Assembly: GCF_020831365.1 (NCBI RefSeq) | Contig: NZ_JAJHPV010000002.1 | Span: 62,001-126,000 of the forward strand | Length of the DNA: 64,000 nt | Source: Massilia agrisoli | GTDB lineage: Bacteria; Pseudomonadota; Gammaproteobacteria; Burkholderiales; Burkholderiaceae_D | Direction of reading: 5' to 3' | Shown here: positions 53,574-63,679 of the stretch, piece after piece | How the letters are laid out: the number at the start of each line of letters is the position of its first letter | How positions within the stretch are numbered: the stretch's first letter is position 1 | The notes under the pieces: generated by a model | Database searches by the model: none | What the model saw: only the letters and a program-made list of their open reading frames with translations | What the model was told of the DNA's origin: nothing | Position numbers and translations under genes: made by a program

Positions 53574-56500
53574 ATGAACGCCCCCGCACAAATCCAGGCA
53601 CTGCTGGCGGAAACGCCGAACGGTCCAGCCACCACCCGCCTGCGCGAAATCCCGTACAACTACACCTCGTTTTCCGATCGTGAAATTGTGATCCGCCTGC
53701 TGGGCGAAGAAGCGTGGGAGCTGCTCGACGCCTTGCGCGGCGCGCGCCAGACCGGGCGGTCGGCCCGCATGCTGTACGAGGTGCTGGGCGATATCTGGGT
53801 GGTGCGGCGCAATCCCTACCTGCAGGATGACCTGCTGGACAACCCGACCCGCCGCCAGGAACTGATCGACGCGCTGCATCACCGCCTGTCGGAAGTCGAC
53901 AAGCGCCGCCTCACCGTCGACTCGCTCGAAGCAGGCGACACCGACGCCGAGCTGGCGCGCAGCCGCAGCGCGGCCGTTGAAAAACTGCTGGCCGCCGCGA
54001 CCCGCGCGGTCGAAGACTTCGGCAACGAATTCCGCGCCACCTATGACCTGCGCAAGCGCGCCACCAAGGTGCTGGGCCGCTACACCGAGAAACACAACAT
54101 CCGTTTCGACGGCATCAAGCGCGTATCGCACGTCACCGACGCCACCGACTGGCGCGTCGAATATCCGTTCGTCGTGCTGACGCCGGACACCGAAGACGAA
54201 ATGGCGGGACTGGTCAAAGGCTGTATCGAACTTGGCCTGACCATCATCCCGCGCGGCGGCGGCACCGGCTACACCGGCGGCGCAATTCCGCTGACGCCAA
54301 TGTCGGCCGTGATCAACACCGAAAAACTGATCGCGCTGGGCGAAGTCGAAATGACCATGCTGCCGGGTGTGGAGCGCGAATACGCGACCATCTACTCCGG
54401 CGCTGGCGTGGTGACCAAGCGCGTGTCCGACGCCGCGGAGCGCGCAGGCTTCGTGTTTGCGGTCGACCCGACGTCGGCGGAAGCATCCTGCATCGGCGGT
54501 AACATCGCCATGAACGCGGGCGGCAAGAAGGCCGTGTTGTGGGGCACCGCGCTCGACAACCTGGCCTCGTGGCGCATGGTCGACCCGAACGGCGACTGGC
54601 TCGAAGTGACCCGCATCGACCACAACCTGTCCAAGATCCACGACACGCCGCTGGCGCGCTTCAAGCTCGAATGGACGCATCCGTCCACGCGCGGCGCGGC
54701 CAAGACCGAACCGTTCAAGACCGAGATCCTCGAAATTGAAGGCCGCCGCTTCCGCAAGGAAGGCCTGGGCAAGGACGTCACCGACAAATTCCTGGCCGGC
54801 CTGCCGGGCATCCAGAAAGAAGGCTGCGACGGCCTGATCACGTCGGCCCGCTGGATTTTGCACAAGCTGCCGAAGCACACGCGCACCGTCTGCCTGGAGT
54901 TCTTCGGCCAGGCGCGCGACGCGATTCCATCGATCGTCGAAATCAAGGACTACCTCGACGGCCTGCCCGCAAAGGGCGGCGAAGCGTTTTCCACGCTGCG
55001 CCTGGCCGGCCTGGAGCACCTCGACGAGCGCTACCTGCGCGCAGTCGGCTACGCCACCAAGTCCAAGCGCGGCGTGCTGCCGAAGATGGCGCTGTTCGGC
55101 GACATCGTCGGCGACGATGAAAACGCGGTCGCTGTCGCCGCTTCGGAAGTGGTGCGCATCGCGAACACCCGCGTCGGCGAAGGTTTTGTCGCGGTCAGCC
55201 CGGAAGCGCGCAAGAAGTTCTGGCTCGACCGCGCCCGCACTGCCGCCATCGCCAAGCACACCAACGCCTTCAAGATCAACGAAGACGTGGTGATTCCACT
55301 GAACCGCATGGGCGAGTACACCGACGGCATCGAGCGCATCAACATCGAGCTGTCGATCAAGAACAAGCTGCAACTGGTCGACCAGCTGCGCGACTTCATC
55401 GCCGCCGGCCACCTGCCGGTTGCCAAAGGCGACGACGCGGCGCGCGAAGGCATTGGCGCCGACGAAATGCTGGGCGACCGCCCGCAGCAGGCGCTCGAGA
55501 TGCTCGACGCGGTGCGCGAGCGCTGGACCTTCGTGCTGGCGAACCTGGACCAGCCGCTGGCGGCAGTGACGTCACGCATGCCAGAACTGGAAACGCAGCG
55601 GCCCGGCGCGACGCTGTTCGACGTGGTGCAGGACCGCACGGTGCGCATCTCGTGGAAGCAGGAGATCCGCGCCGAGCTGCGCCACATCTTCAACGGCGGC
55701 TCGTTCAAGCTGATCCTGGACGAAGCGACCGCGATCCACCAGCGCGTGCTGCGTTCGCGCGTGTTCGTCGCGCTGCACATGCACGCCGGCGACGGCAACG
55801 TGCACACCAACCTGCCGGTCAACTCGGACGACTACGCGATGCTGCAGGACGCGCACGAAGCCGTCGGCCGCATCATGAAGCTGGCGCGTTCGCTCGACGG
55901 CGTCATCTCGGGCGAACACGGCATCGGCATCACCAAGCTGGAGTTCCTGACCGAAGACGAAATGAAGGACTTCCGCGACTACAAGCTGCGCGTCGATCCG
56001 GAAGGCCGCTTCAACAAGGGCAAGCTGCTCAACAACCCTGAATTCAACGCCGACCTGCGCAACGCCTACACGCCGTCGTTCGGCCTGATGGGCCATGAAT
56101 CGCTGATCATGCAGCAAAGCGATATCGGCGAGATCGCCAACAGCATCAAGGACTGCCTGCGCTGCGGTAAATGCAAGCCGGTCTGCACCACGCACGTGCC
56201 GCGCGCGAACCTGCTGTATTCGCCGCGCGACAAGATCCTCGCGACCTCCGCGCTGATCGAAGCCTTCCTGTACGAAGAGCAGACCCGCCGCGGCGTCTCG
56301 ATCCGCCACTGGGAAGAGTTCGAAGACGTGGCCGACCACTGCACCGTGTGCCACAAATGCGTGACGCCGTGCCCGGTCAACATCGACTTCGGCGACGTCT
56401 CGATGAACATGCGTAACCTGCTGCGCAAGATGGACAAGAAGAGCTTCAACCCGACCACCGCGGCCGGCATGTTCTTCCTGAACGCGACCGACCCGACCAC

Positions 56501-57566
56501 CATCAACGCCACCCGCAAGGCGATGATCGACTGGGGCTACAAGGCGCAGCGCGTAGGTAACAGCCTGCTCAAGAAGTTCGCAAAAAAGCAGACCAAGGCG
56601 CCGCCGCCGACCACCGGCAAGCCGCCGGTGCGCGAGCAGGTGATCCACTTCATCAACAAGAAAATGCCGGGCAACCTGCCGAAGAAGACCGCGCGCGCGC
56701 TGCTCGACATCGAGGACGACAAGGTCATCCCGATCATCCGCAATCCGAAGAACACCACGGCCGATACCGAAGCCGTGTTCTACTTCCCGGGCTGCGGATC
56801 GGAGCGGCTATTCTCGCAAGTGGGCCTGGCAACCCAGGCGATGCTGTGGGAAGTGGGCGTGCAGACCGTGCTGCCGCCGGGTTACCTGTGCTGCGGCTAT
56901 CCGCAACGCGGCGCCGGCCAGTACGACAAGGCCGACAAGATGATGACGGATAACCGCGTGCTGTTCCATCGCATGGCCAACACGCTGAACTACCTCGACA
57001 TCAAGACGGTGCTCGTATCGTGCGGCACCTGCTACGACCAGCTGGCGACCTACGAGTTCGACAAGATCTTCCCTGGCTGCCGCATCATGGACATCCACGA
57101 ATACCTGCTGGAGAAGGGCGTCAAGCTCGAAGGCGTGACCGGTACCCGCTACATGTACCACGAGCCGTGCCACAACCCGATGAAGCTGCAGGATTCGGTC
57201 AAGACGGTCAATGCGCTGGTCTCGACCATCGACAACGTCAAGATCGAGAAGAACGACCGCTGCTGCGGCGAGTCGGGCACGTTTGGCGTATCGCGTCCGG
57301 ACATCGCCACGCAAGTGCGCTTCCGCAAGGAAGACGAGATGGAGAAGGGCGCGGCCAAGTTGCGCACCGACGGCTTCGGCGGCGATGTCAAGATCCTCAC
57401 CAGCTGCCCGTCCTGCCTGCAGGGCCTGTCGCGCTACAATGACGATTCGGGCACCACTGCGGACTACATCGTGATTGAAATCGCGCGGCACAAGCTGGGC
57501 GAGAACTGGCTGCCCGAGTATGTGGCGCGTGCCAATAACGGTGGTATCGAACGAGTGCTGGTATGA
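53574..57566 (+). CDS. DUF3683 FAD-linked oxidase / Fe-S dehydrogenase fusion, 1330 residues
   Basis: A very long 2-hydroxyacid-dehydrogenase-type protein. Order: N-terminal DUF3683 region ('[20 protein letters not shown]'), FAD-binding (PCMH) domain with '[19 protein letters not shown]' near residue 225, the FAD-oxidase C domain ('[15 protein letters not shown]', '[10 protein letters not shown]'), two 4Fe-4S motifs '[11 protein letters not shown]' and '[11 protein letters not shown]' near residues 860-930, then CCG (heterodisulfide-reductase-like) modules '[11 protein letters not shown]', 'CCGYPQRG', 'HEPCHNPMK', '[10 protein letters not shown]'. It combines GlpC/YdiJ-like parts in one chain. 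Substrate is probably D-lactate or another D-2-hydroxyacid (inference). Overlaps the next gene by 4 bp. Confidence 0.9.
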   Translation: MNAPAQIQALLAETPNGPATTRLREIPYNYTSFSDREIVIRLLGEEAWELLDALRGARQTGRSARMLYEVLGDIWVVRRNPYLQDDLLDNPTRRQELIDALHHRLSEVDKRRLTVDSLEAGDTDAELARSRSAAVEKLLAAATRAVEDFGNEFRATYDLRKRATKVLGRYTEKHNIRFDGIKRVSHVTDATDWRVEYPFVVLTPDTEDEMAGLVKGCIELGLTIIPRGGGTGYTGGAIPLTPMSAVINTEKLIALGEVEMTMLPGVEREYATIYSGAGVVTKRVSDAAERAGFVFAVDPTSAEASCIGGNIAMNAGGKKAVLWGTALDNLASWRMVDPNGDWLEVTRIDHNLSKIHDTPLARFKLEWTHPSTRGAAKTEPFKTEILEIEGRRFRKEGLGKDVTDKFLAGLPGIQKEGCDGLITSARWILHKLPKHTRTVCLEFFGQARDAIPSIVEIKDYLDGLPAKGGEAFSTLRLAGLEHLDERYLRAVGYATKSKRGVLPKMALFGDIVGDDENAVAVAASEVVRIANTRVGEGFVAVSPEARKKFWLDRARTAAIAKHTNAFKINEDVVIPLNRMGEYTDGIERINIELSIKNKLQLVDQLRDFIAAGHLPVAKGDDAAREGIGADEMLGDRPQQALEMLDAVRERWTFVLANLDQPLAAVTSRMPELETQRPGATLFDVVQDRTVRISWKQEIRAELRHIFNGGSFKLILDEATAIHQRVLRSRVFVALHMHAGDGNVHTNLPVNSDDYAMLQDAHEAVGRIMKLARSLDGVISGEHGIGITKLEFLTEDEMKDFRDYKLRVDPEGRFNKGKLLNNPEFNADLRNAYTPSFGLMGHESLIMQQSDIGEIANSIKDCLRCGKCKPVCTTHVPRANLLYSPRDKILATSALIEAFLYEEQTRRGVSIRHWEEFEDVADHCTVCHKCVTPCPVNIDFGDVSMNMRNLLRKMDKKSFNPTTAAGMFFLNATDPTTINATRKAMIDWGYKAQRVGNSLLKKFAKKQTKAPPPTTGKPPVREQVIHFINKKMPGNLPKKTARALLDIEDDKVIPIIRNPKNTTADTEAVFYFPGCGSERLFSQVGLATQAMLWEVGVQTVLPPGYLCCGYPQRGAGQYDKADKMMTDNRVLFHRMANTLNYLDIKTVLVSCGTCYDQLATYEFDKIFPGCRIMDIHEYLLEKGVKLEGVTGTRYMYHEPCHNPMKLQDSVKTVNALVSTIDNVKIEKNDRCCGESGTFGVSRPDIATQVRFRKEDEMEKGAAKLRTDGFGGDVKILTSCPSCLQGLSRYNDDSGTTADYIVIEIARHKLGENWLPEYVARANNGGIERVLV

Positions 57567-57985
57567 CGTGTGAGCTATGTGACCTGAAGGTGCCGACGGT
57601 GTATCGCGACGACAAGCTGTCGGTGATCATCGTCGACGATGCGGCGTATCCTGGTTTCTGCCGCGTGATCTGGAACGATCATGTGAAGGAGATGAGCGAC
57701 CTGTCGCAGGAAGACCGCCTGGCTATCAACGAAGCAGTCTACCAGGTCGAGCTGGCGCTGGTCGGCGTGATGAAGCCGTTCAAGGTCAACCTCGCGAGCC
57801 TGGGTAACATGGTGCCGCATTTGCACTGGCACCTGATTCCCCGTTATGAAGACGACGCCCAGTTCCCGAGCCCGGTATGGGCGCCGGCAGTGCGCACCAC
57901 CGATGAACAAGTATTGGCGGCGCGCCGCGCGCTGCTGCCGCAACTGGCCGCCGACATTGCGCGGCGGTTTGAGGAAAGAGCATGA
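57563..57985 (+). CDS. HIT-family nucleotide hydrolase
   Basis: A 140-residue histidine-triad protein with '[13 protein letters not shown]', the HxHxH nucleotidyl-binding motif. HIT enzymes hydrolyse AMP-N or dinucleoside polyphosphates. It overlaps the upstream dehydrogenase stop (ATGA) and its own end overlaps the DUF971 start (ATGA), so the three are translationally coupled. The N-terminal 'CELC' could bind metal. Confidence 0.92.
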   Translation: MTCELCDLKVPTVYRDDKLSVIIVDDAAYPGFCRVIWNDHVKEMSDLSQEDRLAINEAVYQVELALVGVMKPFKVNLASLGNMVPHLHWHLIPRYEDDAQFPSPVWAPAVRTTDEQVLAARRALLPQLAADIARRFEERA

Positions 57986-58395
57986 CACCGACTGAACTGA
58001 CCGTACGCCAGAAATCGAAAGTCCTGGATATCGCCTTCGATGACGGCAGCGCGTTCTCGCTGCCATTCGAGCTGCTGCGCGTGTATTCGCCATCGGCGGA
58101 AGTGCGCGGGCACGGCACCGGGCAGGAAGTTCTCCAGTTGGGCAAGCGCGACGTGGGCATCACGGCGCTGGAACCGGTGGGGAATTATGCGGTGCAGCCG
58201 ACGTTCACGGACGGCCACAACACCGGCTTGTTCACGTGGGAGTACCTGTACAAGCTGGGTAGCGAGCAGCAGGCCTTGTGGGCGGATTATATGAAGCGCT
58301 TGCACGCAGCGGGGTTTGACGGCGATAGCGGCCGTGAACCCGGTGCGATCATCGCGGGCGCGCCGGTTGCAGCGAAAGGCTGCGGCGGCCACTAA
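57982..58395 (+). CDS. DUF971 protein
   Basis: A 137-residue protein of the DUF971 type, the small domain also found at the N-terminus of gamma-butyrobetaine hydroxylase: 'VLDIAFDDGSAFSLPFELLR' and 'GNYAVQPTFTDGHNTGLFTW'. In free-standing form it is common near iron-sulfur and ubiquinone genes; function is not settled. Coupled to the HIT gene by a 4-bp overlap. It ends in a Cys-Gly-Gly-His tail. In related genomes ubiE probably follows directly; here about 1.2 kb of repeats and a dioxygenase gene intervene. Confidence 0.88.
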   Translation: MTPTELTVRQKSKVLDIAFDDGSAFSLPFELLRVYSPSAEVRGHGTGQEVLQLGKRDVGITALEPVGNYAVQPTFTDGHNTGLFTWEYLYKLGSEQQALWADYMKRLHAAGFDGDSGREPGAIIAGAPVAAKGCGGH

Positions 58396-58486
58396 CGTAG
58401 GGCGGACAAGCGCGTAGCGCGCCTCCGCCGAATTGGTGTCAACGGGACGCAACGCGGAGGCGGGCTTCGCCCTTGTCCGCCCTACG
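58396..58486. repeat. 91-bp element with 15-bp perfect terminal inverted repeats
   Basis: CGTAGGGCGGACAAG (58396-58410) is the exact inverse of CTTGTCCGCCCTACG (58472-58486). The interior has further self-complementary stretches (GCGTAGCGCGC; GAGGCGGGCTTCGCCC). No coding capacity is seen. It begins at the last base pair after the DUF971 stop and could act as a terminator or be a miniature transposable/REP-type element. Confidence 0.75.
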
Positions 58487-58504
58487 TATCGTTGTGCGCG
58501 ACGT

Positions 58505-58549
58505 TTACCCCATCTTCAGCCCTACAATCGCGTGAACCTGCACGATCGG
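58505..58549 (-). pseudogene. Duplicated 3' tail of the phytanoyl-CoA dioxygenase-like gene
   Basis: On the minus strand this reads PIVQVHAIVGLKMG then stop, matching the real gene's ending PIVQGHAIEGLKMGQMG (stop 58633). It is not attached to any start. With the neighbouring repeat it shows a local tandem duplication of about 140-155 bp. Confidence 0.8.
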
Positions 58550-58551
58550 CC

Positions 58552-58613
58552 CGTAGGGCGGACAAGCGCGTAGCGCGCCTCCGCCGAATTGGCATCAACG
58601 CGATGCAACGCGC
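58552..58613. repeat. Second, right-truncated copy of the 58396 element
   Basis: About 60 bp starting CGTAGGGCGGACAAGCGCGT match the left two thirds of the 58396 element, differing in a few bases (GGCATCAACGCGATGC for GGTGTCAACGGGACGC). The right terminal repeat is missing. It lies between the duplicated gene tail and the intact gene. Confidence 0.75.
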
Positions 58614-58632
58614 AGGCCGTAGTGCGCGGCGC

Positions 58633-59472
58633 TTACCCCATCTGCCCCATCTTCAGCCCTTCAATCGCGTGGCCCTGCACGATCGGATCGAGCCTGTCGA
58701 CCACCCGTGCAGCCAGGTGCCTGCGCACCTCCTGCGGCAGCGATTCGTAATATCCCCTGGTCACCTGCAAATCATGCTTGTCCGCGTTGGTCCCGTCCGG
58801 CGCATCGACCCCCAGCACAAACACCGGCCTTGACCTCTGCGACCTGTTGGCCGTCCCCCGGTGAATGGTCAACGCCGACCTGGCCGATATATCGCCCATC
58901 TGCGCCAGCTTCTTCTGCGCGCGCGCTTCATACCGCTCGCTCCATTCCGGCCCCGGGAACATCAGGTCCCCGCCCGTCAGGTCATCCCACTGCGTCCCCG
59001 GCGCGATCTCGAACGGGCCCATCTCTTCGGTCACATCCACGGTCGTGATATTGAAAGCCAGCGAATTGAGCCTGCGCCCGACCAGCGTCGCCTCGGGCGA
59101 CGGGAAATCCCGGTGCCACGGCTGCTTCATCGCGCCTGGCCCCGGCACATCGAACCCGGCCTCGACCACCTTGTAATCCGGCCCCAGCACGGCCCTGCAT
59201 ACCGCCACCACCCAGGGATGGCTGATGATGTCGGCAAAGCCGCTGAGCCTTTCCGGATGAATCTCGACGTAATACCTGCTCGGCCCGCGCGCCAGTGCGC
59301 CACCCGGCGTGGCCAGCGCCTCTTCAAACAGCATGGCAATGTCGGCGCCCAGCTCATAGACCCACTCGCGCGAAAACGCACCCTTGCAGGCGATGAACCC
59401 GTCACCGTACAGCCCACCCATGATGCTGGCGACCTCGTACTTACTATCCGGTGGGAAAGTAGGGTTGTTCAT
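58633..59472 (-). CDS. Phytanoyl-CoA dioxygenase (PhyH)-family oxygenase
   Basis: A 279-residue Fe(II)/2-oxoglutarate oxygenase. Iron ligands are His120 and Asp122 in 'QPWHRDFPSP' and His204 in 'LTIHRGTANRSQ', with a nearby Arg for 2-oxoglutarate. GGAG lies 6 nt before ATG 59472. PhyH relatives hydroxylate diverse small molecules, so the substrate is unknown. It is divergent from ubiE, and repeats plus a duplicated copy of its tail lie downstream, suggesting it was inserted between DUF971 and ubiE. Confidence 0.88.
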   Translation of the reverse strand: MNNPTFPPDSKYEVASIMGGLYGDGFIACKGAFSREWVYELGADIAMLFEEALATPGGALARGPSRYYVEIHPERLSGFADIISHPWVVAVCRAVLGPDYKVVEAGFDVPGPGAMKQPWHRDFPSPEATLVGRRLNSLAFNITTVDVTEEMGPFEIAPGTQWDDLTGGDLMFPGPEWSERYEARAQKKLAQMGDISARSALTIHRGTANRSQRSRPVFVLGVDAPDGTNADKHDLQVTRGYYESLPQEVRRHLAARVVDRLDPIVQGHAIEGLKMGQMG

Positions 59473-59579
59473 AAGAGACTCCGTCGCTTCCAAGCGAAAT
59501 ATTCTGCCACGCATCCGGGGCTGTTCCGCTTGAAACTTAAGCCAAACTTAGCCTCGCTCCCCACAACCCGGCGCGCTTG

Positions 59580-59585
59580 TATAAT
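59580..59585 (+). promoter_or_regulatory. Candidate -10 element of ubiE
   Basis: A perfect TATAAT 27 bp before ATG 59613. No good -35 hexamer is visible at 16-18 bp. Confidence 0.4.
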
Positions 59586-59612
59586 GGGTGAATATAAATC
59601 TTGCCTGTAAAT

Positions 59613-60347
59613 ATGACCAACACAACCCACTTCGGCTACAAGACCGTGTCGGAGGACGACAAGGTCCGCGAGGTCGCCAAGGTTTTCCATTCGGTCGCGT
59701 CGAAATACGATGTGATGAATGACCTGATGTCGGGCGGCCTGCACCGCATCTGGAAGACGTTTACGATCGCCAACGCAGCGGTGCGCCCGGGTTTCAAGGT
59801 GCTCGACATTGCGGGCGGTACCGGCGACTTGTCGATGGCGTTCGCGAAAAAAGCGGGCCCGACGGGGGAGGTGTGGCACACCGACATTAACGAGTCGATG
59901 CTGCGCGTTGGCCGCGACCGGCTATTGAATAACGGGATCGTCACCCCCACCTTGCTGTGTGATGCCGAAAAATTGCCGTTCCCGGATAATTATTTCGACC
60001 GCGTCAGCGTGGCCTTCGGCCTGCGCAACATGACGCACAAGGACCAGGCGCTCAAGGAAATGCAGCGCGTCCTGAAGCCGGGTGGCAAATTGCTGGTGCT
60101 GGAGTTTTCCAAAGTGGCGGCGCCGCTGCAGAAACCGTATGACGTATATTCCTTCTCGGTCCTGCCTTGGCTGGGCCAGAAGATTGCCGGTGATTCAGAC
60201 AGCTACCGTTACCTGGCTGAATCGATCCGCATGCATCCCGACCAGGAAACACTCAAGTCGATGATGCAGGAGGCCGGGCTGGAACGGGTGGAATACTTTA
60301 ATCTCACGGCAGGTGTGGCCGCTCTTCACACTGGTATTAAACTTTAG
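59613..60347 (+). CDS. ubiE: Ubiquinone/menaquinone C-methyltransferase UbiE
   Basis: UbiE methylates the quinone ring carbon using SAM. The 244-residue protein has '[20 protein letters not shown]', the SAM motif '[15 protein letters not shown]', '[15 protein letters not shown]', '[18 protein letters not shown]' and '[16 protein letters not shown]'. Size and motifs are standard. It opens a group with the Tim44-like gene, ubiJ and ubiB. A TTG at 59601 is a less likely start. Confidence 0.97.
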   Translation: MTNTTHFGYKTVSEDDKVREVAKVFHSVASKYDVMNDLMSGGLHRIWKTFTIANAAVRPGFKVLDIAGGTGDLSMAFAKKAGPTGEVWHTDINESMLRVGRDRLLNNGIVTPTLLCDAEKLPFPDNYFDRVSVAFGLRNMTHKDQALKEMQRVLKPGGKLLVLEFSKVAAPLQKPYDVYSFSVLPWLGQKIAGDSDSYRYLAESIRMHPDQETLKSMMQEAGLERVEYFNLTAGVAALHTGIKL

Positions 60348-60360
60348 GATGACAAAAGCG

Positions 60361-61338
60361 ATGAAAAAACTACTTGTGACCATGATGCTTGCCATTACGA
60401 CGATGTCGATGGTGGTGGAAGCGACCGCGCGTCCGCTCGGCGGCAAGCGCTCATTTGGCCGCCAGTCGCCAGCTGCCATGCAAAAGGCTAATACGCCTCC
60501 GCCGGCACAGGCACCAATGGCGGCACAGCGCCCGGCAGCTGCCGGCGCGGCCGCCGCCGCACCTGCCGCAGCAGCGGCCAAGGGCGGTATGTGGAAGGGT
60601 ATGCTGGGCGGCGCCTTGCTGGGCCTCGGCCTGGGCGCGCTGCTGTCCTCGATGGGCCTGAGCGGCGCAGCGGCCAGCATGATCGCGAGCATCCTGATGA
60701 TCGCGCTGCTGGCAATGGCTGGCCTGTTCATCTGGCGCATGATCAAGCGTAAAGATACGCCAGCAAACTCGCGTTTCGAAGGCTTCAACAAGCCGGTCGC
60801 AGCGGGCGCGGGTGCTGGCGCTGGCGCCGGTACGCCTGAAATCGGTTCGGCCCTGCCGCGTTCGGGCTTCCAGCCTGCGGCTCAGCCAAGCGCTTTCCAG
60901 CCTGCACAGCAGATGCCAGCCAGCGCCGGCAGCAGCCAGCCGCACGTGACCACGCCTTACGGTGTGCCATCGGACTTCGACAGCGCAACCTTCCTGCGCC
61001 ACGCGAAGTCGAGCTTCATCCGCATGCAAGCCGCATGGGACAAGGCCGACTTCAACGACCTGCGTGAATTCACCACGCCGGAAGTGTACGCAGAGCTGAA
61101 GATGCAGATCCAGGAACGCGGCGACGTGGCCGACTTCACCGATGTGGTGTCGATCGACGCCGAACTGCTGGGCATCGAGACCACCGCGACCGACTACCTG
61201 GCGAGCGTCAAGTTCACCGGCAAGATCAAGACCGACCCGACCGCGCTGGCCGAGCCGTTCACCGAGGTGTGGAACATGAGCAAGCCGACCGACGGCAGCA
61301 CCGGTTGGGTTCTCGCAGGTATCCAGCAGCTTTCCTAA
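60361..61338 (+). CDS. Tim44-domain membrane protein
   Basis: A 325-residue protein: signal-like N-terminus (MKKLLVTMMLAITTMSMVVE), an Ala/Pro-rich stretch, a Gly-rich hydrophobic region ('GGALLGLGLGALLSSMG'), a membrane segment near 105-125 ('MIASILMIALLAMAGLFIW'), a second Gly/Ala-rich linker, and a C-terminal Tim44-like (NTF2-fold) domain from about 215 ('DFDSATFLRHAKSSFIRMQA'). Such proteins are common beside ubi genes in betaproteobacteria; the role is unknown. ATG 60349 is an alternative start. Confidence 0.88.
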   Translation: MKKLLVTMMLAITTMSMVVEATARPLGGKRSFGRQSPAAMQKANTPPPAQAPMAAQRPAAAGAAAAAPAAAAAKGGMWKGMLGGALLGLGLGALLSSMGLSGAAASMIASILMIALLAMAGLFIWRMIKRKDTPANSRFEGFNKPVAAGAGAGAGAGTPEIGSALPRSGFQPAAQPSAFQPAQQMPASAGSSQPHVTTPYGVPSDFDSATFLRHAKSSFIRMQAAWDKADFNDLREFTTPEVYAELKMQIQERGDVADFTDVVSIDAELLGIETTATDYLASVKFTGKIKTDPTALAEPFTEVWNMSKPTDGSTGWVLAGIQQLS

Positions 61339-61399
61339 TTATTATTTAGGAAATTAATTGTGCGGGCGGAATTATGCCCGGCAAATGGTAAGATCAAGG

Positions 61400-61430
61400 C
61401 CGCCCGCTAACACCGGGCGGTTTTTGTTTT
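61400..61430 (+). terminator. Rho-independent terminator after the Tim44-like gene
   Basis: CCGCCCG (61400-61406) and CGGGCGG (61414-61420) form a 7-bp stem with a 7-nt loop, followed by TTTTTGTTTT. It lies 62 bp after the stop and only 17 bp before ubiJ, so ubiJ needs read-through or its own start. Confidence 0.85.
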
Positions 61431-61446
61431 TCAGGCGTACGACATT

Positions 61447-62097
61447 ATGGCGACAGCGAACCCGTTCACTTCACAGACCGCCTTGACGACCCCGGTTATC
61501 AAGGCCATCAACCACCTGCTGGCGCAGGAAGCCTGGGCGCGCGACGCCCTCGAGCTGCACGCCGGCAAGGAAGCGCTGATCGATGCCTCCGGCATGGGGC
61601 TGCGCATGCGCGTCACGCGCGACGGCATGGTCGAGGCCAGCCGGTCCGACGAGCCGGCCAACGTCACCATCCGGGTCAAGCTGGCCGACCTGCCGCTGAT
61701 TGCCCGCAACCGCGACCGCGCGTTTTCGTACGTGAAGATCGAAGGCGACGCCGAGTTTGCCAACACCATTTCGCAGTTGTCGAAAGGCTTGCGCTGGGAA
61801 GCCGAGCACGACATCGAACGCCTGATGGGGCCGGTGGCCGCGACCCGCATTGCCGGCGGCGCCCGCTCGGCCTTCGAGCACGTGCGCACGACGCACAAGA
61901 AAGTGACCGAAAACCTCGCGGAATACTTCGTCGAGGAAAATCCGCTACTGGTGCCCAAGGTGGCAGTGCAAGAATTTACCGACGATGTGACGCGCCTGCG
62001 CGACGACGTGGAACGCGCCGCCAAGCGCATCGCGCGGCTCGAGCAGAAGCTGGCCGCTAAAACCGACACCCCGGCTGGCAGCGCCGGACAAAAATAA
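61447..62097 (+). CDS. ubiJ: Ubiquinone biosynthesis accessory factor UbiJ (SCP2 domain)
   Basis: UbiJ is a lipid-binding scaffold of the ubiquinone-synthesis complex. The 216-residue protein has an N-terminal SCP2-like domain ('[20 protein letters not shown]', '[16 protein letters not shown]') and a C-terminal coiled coil ('[20 protein letters not shown]'). It lies 13 bp before ubiB, the usual partner. The pairing with ubiB and ubiE makes the identification strong although SCP2 domains are divergent. Confidence 0.9.
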   Translation: MATANPFTSQTALTTPVIKAINHLLAQEAWARDALELHAGKEALIDASGMGLRMRVTRDGMVEASRSDEPANVTIRVKLADLPLIARNRDRAFSYVKIEGDAEFANTISQLSKGLRWEAEHDIERLMGPVAATRIAGGARSAFEHVRTTHKKVTENLAEYFVEENPLLVPKVAVQEFTDDVTRLRDDVERAAKRIARLEQKLAAKTDTPAGSAGQK

Positions 62098-62110
62098 ACC
62101 TGGACCATTG

Positions 62111-63679
62111 ATGATCTTGAAATTCCTGCGCCTTCTAAAAATTTTTCGCGTCGCCATCAAATACGGCCTCGATGAAATTGCTTTCTCCGGATTCAAGGTT
62201 CCGCGCACTGCCAAACTGATCAATGCAATGTTTTTCTGGCGCACCATTACCCAGCCGCGCGGCGTGCGGCTGCGCATGGCGCTGGAAGAGCTGGGACCGA
62301 TCTTCGTCAAGTTCGGCCAGGTGCTGTCGACCCGGCGCGACCTGATGCCGTTCGACATCGCCGATGAGCTGGCGCTGCTGCAAGACCGGGTGCCGCCGTT
62401 CCCCTCCGATCTCGCCATTGCCCAGATCACCCGTTCGCTGCGCGCCCACCCCGATCAATTGTTTGCCAGCTTCGAGCGCACGCCGGTCGCGTCCGCATCG
62501 ATTGCCCAAGTGCACTTTGCGACCCTGAAGGACGGCAAGGAAGTCGCGGTCAAGGTGCTGCGCCCAGGCATGAAACGCTTGATCGACGAAGACGTGGCGC
62601 TGATGCACATGGCGGTCGACCTGCTGTCGCGCCTGTGGGCCGACAGCAAGCGCCTGAAGCCGAAAGAGGTGGTTGCCGAGTTCGACAAATACCTGCACGA
62701 CGAGCTCGACCTGATGCGCGAGGCGGCCAACGCCAGCCAGTTGCGCCGCAACTTTGCCAACTCGGCTTTGCTGATGGTGCCGGAGATGTACTGGGACTAT
62801 TGCTCCACGGACGTGATCGTCATGGAACGGATGCATGGCATCCCCATCTCGCAGATCGACCGCCTCGCCGCCGAAGGCGTGGACCTGAAGAAATTGTCGA
62901 GCGATGGCGTGGAAATTTTCTTCACGCAGGTGTTCCGCGACGGCTTCTTCCATGCCGATATGCACCCCGGCAATATCATGGTCTCGATCGACCCGAAGAC
63001 CTTCGGCCGCTACATCGCGCTCGACTTCGGCATCGTCGGCACGCTCAACGACTTCGACAAGGACTACCTGTCGCAAAACTTCCTGGCCTTCTTCCGCCGC
63101 GATTACAAGCGCGTGGCCGAGGCGCACATCGAGTCGGGCTGGGCGCCGCGCGAAACCCGCGTGGATGAATTGGAGTCGGCAGTGCGCGCCTGCTGCGAGC
63201 CGATCTTCGACCGGCCGCTGAAGGACATCTCGTTCGGCCAGATTTTGCTGCGCCTGTTCCAGACCTCGCGCCGCTTCAATGTCGAAGTCCAGCCGCAGCT
63301 GGTGCTGCTGCAAAAAACGCTGCTCAACATCGAGGGCCTCGGCCGCCAGCTCGACCCTGACCTCGACCTGTGGAAGACCGCCAAGCCTTACCTGGAGCGC
63401 TGGATGGCCGAGCAGGTGGGCGTACAGGGCATGTGGGAGCGCCTGAAGGCCGAGGCGCCGGGTTACACCCACATCATCCCGCAGCTGCCACGGCTGCTGC
63501 AAAACGCGCTGGTGCGCCAGGCCGAACCGCGCGGACCGGACAGCGAGCTGCTGCTGGCGCTGGTGATCGAACAGCGCCGCACCAACCGCATGCTGGCCTT
63601 CATGGTCGTCTTCGCGGCGACGCTGGGCCTTGGGCTGGCGGGCATCCAGCTTTACCTGCGCTTGTACGGGGGGCAGTAA
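62111..63679 (+). CDS. ubiB: Ubiquinone biosynthesis protein UbiB (ABC1/ADCK atypical kinase)
   Basis: UbiB is a membrane atypical kinase/ATPase needed for ubiquinone synthesis. The 522-residue protein carries the family KxGQ motif (Lys67-Phe-Gly-Gln70) in '[19 protein letters not shown]', the Ala-rich loop 'ASIAQVHFA', Lys in '[10 protein letters not shown]', and '[14 protein letters not shown]' with the metal site. Two C-terminal membrane segments end the protein ('[20 protein letters not shown]'). ATG 62111 is preferred to the TTG at 62108. The stop overlaps the next start (TAATG). Confidence 0.96.
   Translation: MILKFLRLLKIFRVAIKYGLDEIAFSGFKVPRTAKLINAMFFWRTITQPRGVRLRMALEELGPIFVKFGQVLSTRRDLMPFDIADELALLQDRVPPFPSDLAIAQITRSLRAHPDQLFASFERTPVASASIAQVHFATLKDGKEVAVKVLRPGMKRLIDEDVALMHMAVDLLSRLWADSKRLKPKEVVAEFDKYLHDELDLMREAANASQLRRNFANSALLMVPEMYWDYCSTDVIVMERMHGIPISQIDRLAAEGVDLKKLSSDGVEIFFTQVFRDGFFHADMHPGNIMVSIDPKTFGRYIALDFGIVGTLNDFDKDYLSQNFLAFFRRDYKRVAEAHIESGWAPRETRVDELESAVRACCEPIFDRPLKDISFGQILLRLFQTSRRFNVEVQPQLVLLQKTLLNIEGLGRQLDPDLDLWKTAKPYLERWMAEQVGVQGMWERLKAEAPGYTHIIPQLPRLLQNALVRQAEPRGPDSELLLALVIEQRRTNRMLAFMVVFAATLGLGLAGIQLYLRLYGGQ

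Noticed and set aside
52962-55412. An 816-codon minus-strand open frame.
   Set aside because: Antisense to yqaA and the DUF3683 dehydrogenase; biased composition and no recognisable domain.
58396-58613. Calling the repeats a CRISPR array.
   Set aside because: Only two copies, internally palindromic, with a copied gene tail between them rather than unique spacers, and no cas genes.
62135-63502. A 455-codon minus-strand open frame.
   Set aside because: Antisense to ubiB, whose kinase motifs are intact; typical GC-rich shadow.
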